This document shows, piece by piece, positions 55,861 to 64,000 of a DNA stretch of 64,000 nt. This DNA is from Silene latifolia (Eukaryota > Streptophyta > Magnoliopsida > Caryophyllales > Caryophyllaceae), in assembly GCF_048544455.1 (NCBI RefSeq), contig NC_133537.1:17607541-17671540 (forward strand), given 5' to 3'. Each line of letters begins with the position of its first letter. Position 1 is the stretch's first letter. The notes beneath the pieces were generated by a model. That model did no database searches, was not told the DNA's origin, and saw only the letters and a program-made list of their open reading frames with translations. The position numbers were made by a program, and so were the translations under genes.

Positions 55861-55976
55861 GCTACTGGTCTACTAACTTCCCCAGTTTTCTGGCTGGTTT
55901 GGGGAAGTTCGTATTTCGTATGTATTTCTTACTCTTTTATTTTTGTCTCCTTTTTATTTATTGCTTTTATTTATAG

Positions 55977-56573
55977 GTTGTATATTCCCGTTCCCCTGTA
56001 TATATCTGCTGGTGTATGCTGGAGGACAACGAGGGCGTTGTCCGTTTTGGTTTGGGGAGGGTATTGCATCCTTTTGAGTCTGCATTTGCATTTGTTTCTG
56101 CATTCACGTTTATTTTTCAGCTTTGCATTATTGTTTATTTCATCAAAGAATCAAAAATCCAAAAAAATTAGAAAAATTTCAAAAATTCAAAAAAAAAAAA
56201 TTCACGTTTATTTTTGCATTAGTACTTGAATTGTCTTTCATTTTTGTTGCATGCATGCTATGTAGGTCGAAGTTAGGTGAGTGACTGTCTTTTCTTCTCT
56301 CTTTTACATATAACATTCACCCTTTGCTTCATGAGAGAAGAGTGACCACGAGAGAGTCCGATTTTGTTGGTCTTGCAAGGTCGATAAGTTGGCTATATTT
56401 CTGAACAGCTTATAATTCGTTTGCGTATTGACTGCTTAGCTTTAACTGTTAGTTTTTATTGCATTAAATTGGTTCAAGTAGACAAGTTAAGCTAGCTCTG
56501 AGTTATCATTTCCGTTCAATTAGTTGCATTTTAGTTTACTCGAGGACGAGTAAAGGTTCGGTTTGGGGAGATT
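55977..56573 (+). other. Athila-1 3' untranslated region, hairpin and polypurine tract
   Basis: Non-coding. A perfect 8-bp hairpin (arms TTTACTCG and CGAGTAAA, loop AGGA) at 56535-56554 is followed by GGTTCGGTTTGGGGAGATT, the polypurine tract (56561-56573) next to the 3' LTR. An A-rich, T-rich stretch lies at about 56155-56215. Confidence 0.8.
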
Positions 56574-58041
56574 TGATACGTGCTTTTTATATAGTCTTTT
56601 TAGCCTATTTCAACACGTATTTCTATGCTTTTTTATACTGTTTTTATAGTATTTTGCCCCGAATTGGCTACTTTGGTTCGTTTTGTCCATTTTGTAGAAA
56701 TGAACGCGAAAGTAGTGGAATCGTACTCTTTTTCGTCCTTTTTGCATGCATTTAGAGGAGACGGGATTTTTCCAGAGTGAGATACTACGTTTGGAAGCGT
56801 CAAGGCATGCATTACCAGGCAGTCGGTGACGGACTTGAGCTGAAATGAAGATAAAGGAATCGATCGAGCAGTTTTACCACTCGATCGAGTGGTTTCTACG
56901 TCCCAGGATGGTCGATCGAGTAGAATTCTACTCGATCCTTAAGCTGCAGAAAGACGAGTTACTCGATCGAGTAACTTTCTACTCGATCGAGTAGATTTGC
57001 TGAGGTGTTTGCTCGATCGAGTGGTTTCATTCCACTCGATCGAGTGGTTTCGCTGTTATGGGCTTTTATTTAGCCCGTGTTATGTTTTATTTCGTTAAAC
57101 TTAATTTTTTTCTATTTAAGCAAGCTTGAGTTAGGTCAGTAGCAGGAGGTTTTACTCACTACTTAGCTTTTATCAACTTTACTGCGTTAAACATTCTTCG
57201 TCACTGTAACTTTACCTTTGGGGTTATTATTGCTCGGATTCGATTGTTCTTTACGCCGGATTCGCTTGATTGTAATTCCTTTCTCTTCTCTTAATAATAA
57301 TTAATCTTTTGTTGCTTTAATTCTTCGTTTCGTTACATTTATTTCTCTGCCCTAATTTACTCTTTATGCAATTTGTTTGCTATTTCATAATGTTTATTTC
57401 TTTGGAAATTTATCTCATTGTTAGTTTAATTAGCGACATGAGTAGCTAAACCCCTTCATGTTGGGATTAGGGGATCTGCGGTAGGAATGTGACGATGTAG
57501 TAAATGAATTAGATGAATTAATTATGAGATTCTGTCACCATAGCAATTTAACTGTATTTATCGACTTAGTTGAGTGCACGCTTATGAGTTATCCTTTAAT
57601 CTGGCTAAAATTAATCCTAGATCGAAAGATTGGACTAAATAGGCCTGCTATGAACAGTAGACTACCCTGACGAGAATGAAAGTTAAGTTAGTGGTATTTT
57701 AGGATAGAAAGTGGACCGAAAGGACCTTTCAACATCCGTCTTACATTAATTAAATCGAGTCATTTACGGTGAGTCAACGGATTAGTAGTGAACCGAAATC
57801 CTGACATATCCCTCTCTATCTGATAGTTTTATCCTTATTTCTTGCTTTTACTGCTCTTACCTCTATTTCTCTTCCTTTCAACTTCATAGTTTAGAAAACA
57901 ATTCAAACAACCCCCCCATTTGTTACTAAATAGACGGACTTCTACAGATATCTTGCCACCCTGTGGAGATCGACCTGACTTCCCTAGCTATATAGTTAGT
58001 TTAGTTAGTTTATTTTTGACAGGTACACGACAGACGTGTCA
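56574..58041 (+). repeat. Athila-1 3' LTR with palindrome cluster
   Basis: This is a direct repeat of 14627-16097. The CTCGATCGAG cluster lies at 56859-57047 with the same layout as in the 5' LTR. The LTR is followed by the target duplication GCTGC at 58042. Confidence 0.95.
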
Positions 58042-59390
58042 GCTGCAATATTCCATCTCTTCAAGTCACATACCCCTAAACCTCGTTTGTTTTTTGGTAA
58101 ACAAACCTTATCCCAGGCAACAAGTGCAGGGGACTCAGTAGAGGTTTCACCTTTCCACAAAAAGCTCTTACAAGTGCTCTCAATCTTTGCCATAATGCAG
58201 GTAGGAATAATGTAAATCCGTGCCAAGTGGCTATGTAACGTGCTAAGAACACTCTTAATCAACACCAACCTACCAACATAAGAGAGCTTTTTAGCCCCCA
58301 GAGCTCTGATTCTATCAACAATTCGTTCCACTAAGATGTTACAGTCCAGTACAAAGAGTTTTTTTTGCTGCTATAGGTACTCCTAGATATTTAAAAGGAA
58401 GCTTACCAATTTTCAACCCACTCAACTGAGCAAACTTCTCTAGTAACTCCCTAGGCAAACCATTCCCATAGATGTTAGACTTGTGTTTATTCATTTGGAG
58501 ACCTGATGCAGCAGAGAAGGTATTTAAAGCACTCATAATCACAGTCATAGAATCCCAGTCACCTCTGCAGAAAACCAGTAAGTCATCTGCAAAACATAGG
58601 TGGGTGAAATTGATCTTTCTGCATAAAGGGCGATGCTTAAAACCAGGGATATCCTTGACTCTATTTAAGACCCTAGTGAGATACTCCATGCAAACAGTGA
58701 ACAACAAAGGGGAAAGGGGATCCCCTTATCTTAACCCCCTTCTCCCTTTGAAGTACCTAAACTGTTCACCATTGAGGGATAAAGAAAAGTGAGGGGTAGT
58801 CACACACTCCATCAGCATATTGAGAAAATGAGTAGGAAAGTTTAGAGCTTTAAGCATATCCTCCAAGAAACTCCATTCAATAGAGTCATATGCCTTTTGC
58901 AAATCCAATTTCATAATCACTCTGGGAGAGCAGTGCTTCCTGTTATAGAGCTTAGTGATATCTTGACAAATCAAGATATTTTCAACAATATCTCGATCTT
59001 TAATGAATGCACTCTGGGTAGGACTGATAATTGCAGGCAACACCTCACTAAGTCTGTTGCATAGAATCTTTGCAATACATTTGTAAATTGTGTGCAACAA
59101 GCTATAGGTATAAACTGATTAACATTCTTAGGCATATCAACCTTTGGAATAAGAGTAAGGGTGGTGTTATTTATCTGCTTAAGCAGCTTGCCAGAGGAGA
59201 AGAAGTCCTGAACAGCAGCTACCACATCAGCTCCAATAACCCCCCCATGTATCTTTAAAGAATTGTGAGTTAAACCCATCAGGTCCAGGAGACTTGTTGC
59301 TAAGAGTGGAAAAAATTACTTGTCTGACTTCCTCCCCAGTCACAGGTCTAGCAAGGCATCTATGACGCTCCACAGTCAAGATGTTACCTT
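58042..59390 (-). pseudogene. LINE ORF2 reverse transcriptase (broken, 5' part missing)
   Basis: On the minus strand the order is: KSPGPDGFNSQFF (about 59300), PTQSAFIKDRDIVENIL (59010), LDLQKAYDSIEW (58900), LSLNGEQFRYFKGRRGLR (58740), the active site FADDLLVFCRGD (58590), then LPFKYLGVPIAAKK (58390) and the connection to 58042. Single-base shifts occur near 59240, 59090, 58725 and 58340. The APE-type endonuclease expected upstream is absent because copia-B starts at 59391. The piece continues at 14626 once Athila-1 is removed, with GCTGC duplicated at the break. Confidence 0.88.
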
Positions 59391-60678
59391 TGTTGGAATA
59401 TGTGTCCTCCGACAATAATGCGATCACAACTGTTGATCATGATGATCACATGTTTAAGTCTCATTTTAAAGAATACAATTGGGAAGTAATATTTTACTGT
59501 CAACTGGTCCACACATATCGGTAATGATTGGTCGACTAGAGTTTGACATTCTTGTCGTGAGACGGTGGTGACCAGTTGATCCCCTTAGGTCATACCTAAA
59601 GGGTAACACTCTTAATTGATCATTTAATTGATCGTATGACGATACGGGTCAATTAAATTTCTTAAAAATTGACGGACGATTTTGGAAGTAAAATTTACGT
59701 ATCTCATTATAATCTGATTAAATAAGATACGGTCTAAGTAATCGAATTGTTTCATTACTTAGTTGAAATTATTGTTTAAGGAAACAATTGCATTAATGAA
59801 TAAATTATTATAAATACAAATTATTGTGATTTATAATTTGTAAAATATTTTGGTACAAGTAATTATGAATTACTAAGTCGGTTTTTGTATATGGCGTATT
59901 TTTATTAATACGTTGATTTTTAATATGTTAAAAATACATAACAATTTTATGTGACATGTGACATGTGACATATGACAAATTGACAAATTGACAAAGATAA
60001 AATGGAGTCCATTTTATCCATGTATGCCGAAATTAAGGGAGGATTAGGCAAATATTGTGTTGATTATGTTAGTGGTAAACATAATCATTTCCTACTAAAC
60101 TAGCCATGCAAAACCTAGTGGTCATTGTGAAGACAAACTTGTGCATGCATTGGCTCCCTCTTCTTCCCCTCTTCCATCCAGTTTTTGAGAAGAAAAACAC
60201 TTTGGTTTTTTCTTCTTATTTTACCTAATATACACTACAAAATACATTAGTGTGATATTCATTCATTCATCCATCAAAAATAAGATTTTTAGAGAGATAA
60301 AAAGCTTCCTTTTTCTTCCTCCTCTCAACCGAAATTTAGAGAGACAAAATAATACTTTTTGGGTCAATTTTTATGCAAAATTAGTATTATTCTAGTAATA
60401 ATAATATTAATTTTATTAAGGTTGTTATCTTGGGTATAATACTTTTGGGAGGGATTCTCTTCTTGAATCCTAGTTCATCCATTAAGGAGAGCTCAAGAAC
60501 AAGAGAGTAGGAGAACTCTGTTGTGCCCTTAAGATCCGAAAAAGCAATGTAAGATGATGATTTCTTCTTTAATTACATTTTTGTTTGCATGTATAAGATC
60601 ACCATTTAATTTTATGACTAAATTAAAATCACTACATAATATGAATATGTTGAGTATAGAGATTTTTTTTTTCTAACA
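59391..60678 (+). repeat. Copia-B 5' LTR
   Basis: 1288 bp with TGTT and AACA ends. It matches the copia-A LTR at 1-986 in inverse orientation. It is AT-rich, with short GACATGTGACAT repeats near 59952-59972. Confidence 0.88.
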
Positions 60679-60679
60679 A

Positions 60680-60694
60680 GCGGTATCAAGAGCC
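60680..60694 (+). other. Copia-B primer binding site (initiator tRNA-Met type)
   Basis: GCGGTATCAAGAGCC follows the LTR. The common copia site is TGGTATCAGAGC, so this has one changed and one extra base. Confidence 0.75.
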
Positions 60695-62920
60695 TTGGTT
60701 GTTTGCATGCAAATCGGTTATAGTTTTTCCGAGTTATACGATTAACATATAAAACTTGTAAATTTGTGTTATTATGAAATATCACGAAATAATTTTATGC
60801 ATGTTAAGTTTCTGGTCCTAAAATATTTTTAGGATATTTTGGTTATTTTATGGATTTTTATTGTTCACCTTATAATGTAATGGCATTAAAAATGTGATTT
60901 TATGATTAAAATGTCATTTTCGGACTAAAATTAGCTAAACTTCGAATTTTCCAGTGATTTTTGGATATGTTATCAAATGTATTATTTTTAGATGACCTGT
61001 AAATTTTCATAATTTTTGGAGTTCTTATGCTCGAAAAATGGATTTTTCATTTTTAAAATCGGATTTAGATGAAAAATAGGTTAATATGAGATAAATTTCG
61101 AATATGGTCATAGAAATTTAGTATGTTGTCACATGCAATTTTACAAGATGTGTGTAAAATAATAGGCTATATTGAAGTCTTTATGCATGATTTAAGGATT
61201 TTTGATGAAAAATAGCATAAATAGTGACTTAATTAGTAAATAATTGCTAAAACATACTCCATGACTAAGGAAAAACGTCACATATTGCATTTTATTATCT
61301 TTTTGAAATCTAAAATTGAAAAGTTGATGAATATAATTTTTCTCATGTTTTTATGATTTTTATTGATAAATCCGATAAACCGTAACATAGTTTTTCCGAT
61401 AATTTTACGAAATTTTAACCTAAGTTTTTTGAACATTATGAGTGTCATGGTATTTTTCCAGAATGTTCATAAGTTTAAATTTTGAATTTTGAATTTATTT
61501 GGAATTTTTGTGATTTATTTGAAGTTTATAGCATTTTATTATAATTTTAAGTCCATTAATGAACAATTTTAAGAAATATGAGTTAATTATAGTCAAGTAA
61601 TTAGTGAAGACTAATTTTGAGTCCTAAGAGGTTAGGGTTATTAACTTGTGCATAAATATGAATTTATGTAATTTTTGTGATTATAAAACGTTGAATCACG
61701 CAAATCCGTAAAAATCGTATAATATACGATATTGGCTCCTTAAAGGCGATTTAGCTTAAAATTGGGCATGTTCATACATATTATAATGCTGCATTTTTTT
61801 TTATGATTGTCAGAATTTTATTTTATGTAATTTTTGAATTATGTAATTTTACTTAGTATGGCCTTAGTTTTTTAATTGGTATTACCCGAAATGTATGGGA
61901 ATATCGATTCGGTTGTAATTTATTGTGATCTCGTATCACCGTTTTGTAATTTAATAGATTTATTTTATTTTTAATTACAAATGTATAATAGGAAATTATG
62001 TAATTTGTTATGTAATTTATTTATTCTGGAGTTCCTTGAAGACGGTGTCACATAAGATGGCGATACATAAAGACGGTGTTACCTCGAGATGCGTGTCACA
62101 ACCGAAGTTCAAGGGACCAATGGAGTTGGTTTCCGAATATGTAATAGTTAATTAGATTTTCTATTTTAGGAAGGCCATACTAGGATTTATTTTTATGTTT
62201 TGCATTTTATTTATATGTTGCATGCATCGCTAAATCGCCAGAACTAAAACATGCATTATCATTTAATCGAGTATATCGACCGTGTCAATTAGAATTATCG
62301 TAGTTCACCGCTTTAGTTCACTTAAAACTTGATAGATAATAAACTGACATGACCTCTCGCTAAAACAATCAATTGAGACATAGCCTTACCAAATAGTAGA
62401 AACCATGAAAACCTATTTCGCGAGGGAGTGCACTCGGCCCTACCGGGGTACAAACCTTGTTACGTAGGGGACGTGGGTGATAAATGTCTATCCACCGAAT
62501 TCATATTAATGAGGGGTATTTCGGCACACCGTGCCCTAAGTTGATATGGGTTTGGATTATGGACACATTTATTCGAAATTTGGGTTGTACTCAACGAAAG
62601 TATTCACGACGATTTTCGGATGTGTTTCGGGCTAGAGATAAATATTAATGTAAATTTTATCGACCAAGAGTTCTAAAAGTAGAATCGATTAAAAGGTTAG
62701 TCCACCGAGTTATGTTAACAAAGGGTATTTCGGCACACCGTGCCCTAAGTTAATATGAATTTGGGTCTTGGAATCATTTATCTAGTTGGGTAGAGGTCAC
62801 TAGAAAAATGCAATAAAACTTGTTTAAAATTTTTTTTACGAGTATTATTATTATCAAAACGACATATCTTTTATTCCTTCTATATTTTGTTTTGTAGACC
62901 GATCTTATTTCTCATAACAA
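60695..62920 (+). other. Copia-B long untranslated leader
   Basis: About 2.2 kb, AT-rich, no gene. It holds two diverged copies, about 210 bases apart, of a block with GGTATTTCGGCACACCGTGCCC (62515 and 62725). Each contains a small GGCAC/GTGCC hairpin. A shorter duplicate around GACGGTGT lies at 62041 and 62074. Confidence 0.7.
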
Positions 62921-63816
62921 ATGGCAAATCCAAACCCAACGCCATGCCTCTCACTAATACTTCATGGCTCCGATCCTTTATGGATCGATGTAAACTTGAA
63001 AAGAATGGGTCAAATTTCTCCGATTGGGATGCCCAACTCAAACTAGCCGCCCAAGGTAACGACAAGCTTCGTTACCTTACCGAGGCCTCTCCACCCAAAC
63101 CTAATACTAGGTCGACCGCCGCCACAAGGGAAGCATATGAGGCTTACCATAAGGAGTCCGCCGCAATGAAAAATGTGTTGATCTTTGCGATGGAGGCGGA
63201 TCTCCAAAGGAGAGCCTTTAAGATGGGCACCGCAAATGAGATTTACTCCAAGCTTGTGACAATGTTTTCACAAACTCCGTGGATAGTCCAATATGAGGCG
63301 GCCGCGGCATTCTTTGATCTCGACTTCAAAGAGGGCCAAAAGGTTAGCCCTCATGTGCTCAAATTAATGGAGCTAGTCGAGACCTTGAAAATTCAAAAGG
63401 TTGAAATCCCCAAAGAACTCATTGTAGATAAGATTCTACACTCCTTATCCAAAGTCAAGGCATATGTTCAATTCCGGGTGAATTTTAACATGCAAGACAA
63501 GGATGTGTCTCTTGAAGAATTGCACAAGTTACTTGTGCAAGCTCAAAGGGACATGGGGTTAAATGTGAACCCACCCAAGGATGTGCTTAACATTAGCACC
63601 AAAAGCAAGGGGAAGTTCAAGAAGAATGGGAGGAAGGGTAAGAAACAAGCTCCCACTTTCACCAAAGCTAAGACTTATGAAGCTAGCACTTTAAAAATCA
63701 AGAAGGGTCCTCTTGATAAATGCCATTATTGTAATGGTGTTGGACATTGGAAAAGAAATTGTTCCAAATACCTTGGTGATATTAAGGCTGGAAAGATTAC
63801 TCCAGTAGGTAAATGA
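62921..63816 (+). CDS. Copia-B gag
   Basis: This is a Ty1/copia gag-type protein. The natural start is probably ATG 62921 (MANPNP), but a base is lost at about 62943. The long open frame therefore uses ATG 62944: MPLTNTSWLRSFMDRCKLEKN, then SNFSDWDAQLKLA. A helical capsid-like part (EYEAAAAFFDLDF-type and VDKILHSLSKVKAYVQF) follows, then a Lys-rich linker and the zinc knuckle CHYCNGVGHWKRNC (Cys-x2-Cys-x4-His-x4-Cys) at about 63720. The frame ends at TGA 63814-63816. The downstream 63899 block (GPPPSKDKGKEKQA-like) could be a continuation after an intron or shift. Product: capsid and RNA-binding protein of the particle. Confidence 0.85.
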
Positions 63817-64000
63817 CTATCCTTTCTTTTATGTTTCTATTTCAACTATGGTATTGTGATACAAAGTTGTGATAATGTATCTCCCTTTTTATTGTAAATA
63901 GGGCCTCCACCAAGCAAAGACAAGGGAAAAGAAAAGCAAGCTTGAGATACCATCAAGAAGCTAGAAATAGCTTTCATGGAGCTTCGCTTTTTATTGTCTT
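63817..64000 (+). other. Copia-B sequence after gag, to the window edge
   Basis: A T-rich stretch with an acceptor-like AATAG at about 63900 is followed by a Lys-rich coding-like block. Protease and integrase should follow beyond the window. Confidence 0.5.

Larger units (their letters stand above)
14627..58041 (+). mobile_element. Athila-1: Ty3/gypsy Athila element with nested insertions
   Basis: LTRs are 14627-16097 and 56574-58041 (about 1.47 kb each, TGATACGTGC to GACGTGTCA). The target duplication GCTGC is at 14622-14626 and 58042-58046. The primer site at 16103 and the purine tract at 56561 fix plus orientation. Without the Tat-2 insertion the element is about 10 kb. It has gag, an Athila-type protease and a 3' ORF, but no reverse transcriptase, RNase H or integrase, so it would need enzymes in trans. 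LTRs differ by about 30 changes by eye, some in clusters. Confidence 0.93.
59391..64000 (+). mobile_element. Copia-B: Ty1/copia element, 5' half only
   Basis: The 5' LTR is 59391-60678 (TGTTGGAATATG to TCTAACA). A tRNA-iMet type primer site, a 2.2-kb leader and gag follow. The element runs out of the window before pol. It belongs to the same family as copia-A but in the opposite orientation. Its start abuts the truncated LINE, so it probably inserted into the LINE. The other target duplication lies outside. Confidence 0.88.

Noticed and set aside
55861-55976. Hydrophobic C-terminal tail of the Athila-1 3' ORF as an envelope membrane anchor
   Set aside because: It appears only after a frame change. 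The other frame ends in an acidic tail (DSDGDDDDE) at a stop near 55860, more like a natural end.

Overview
The window is plant nuclear DNA, most likely from a eudicot. Every part I can assign belongs to a transposable element. I find no intact host gene. The plant assignment rests on Athila and Tat Ty3/gypsy elements, Ty1/copia elements, a plant L1-type LINE and a CACTA element with tnp2 and Ptta/En/Spm genes. Long Tat elements with 3' tandem repeats and an antisense segment recall Retand of Silene, so Caryophyllales is a guess and no more.

The elements are nested, and target-site duplications (TSDs) prove most junctions. (1) Copia-A, minus strand, runs from the left edge (3' LTR 1-986) to about 13834. 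(2) A CACTA transposon (2152-11806, TSD AAC) sits inside it. It carries a frameshifted tnp2 transposase gene and a second, spliced gene with Transposase_24-like and Ulp1-like parts. (3) A LINE, minus strand, starts with its poly-A tail at 13835 and is split into 13835-14626 and 58042-59390. (4) Athila-1, plus strand, 14627-58041 (TSD GCTGC), splits the LINE. It has gag-protease and a spliced 3' ORF but no reverse transcriptase or integrase. (5) Tat-2, minus strand, 19468-52878 (TSD GAATT), lies in Athila-1 and has nearly complete gag-PR-RT-RH-aRH-INT. (6) Two elements lie inside Tat-2: Athila-4, minus strand, 20568-30096 (TSD GAAAT), and Tat-3, plus strand, 38412-50421 (TSD AATTG), a gag-only element with 3.2-kb LTRs. 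(7) Copia-B, plus strand, starts at 59391, apparently inside the LINE, and runs off the right edge. Nesting is five deep: copia-A, LINE, Athila-1, Tat-2, then Athila-4 or Tat-3. LTR divergence judged by eye fits this order: Tat-3 least, Tat-2 about 2%, Athila-1 slightly more.

The least explained signals are non-coding. Both Athila elements carry dense clusters of the palindrome CTCGATCGAG in LTRs, untranslated DNA and the gag-protease linker codons, seven clusters in all. Both Tat elements carry a stem-loop between constant flanks (GAACTACG and TACGTAGGCAG) whose stem sequence changes while pairing is kept. Tandem hairpins with compensatory arms fill the Tat 3' regions, and a covarying hairpin precedes the polypurine tract of both Athila elements. 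The CACTA element repeats its subterminal motif array in front of each of its two genes.

Most coding regions carry single-base frameshifts or C-to-T type stops, so most products are probably dead as written. Some lesions could be consensus errors.
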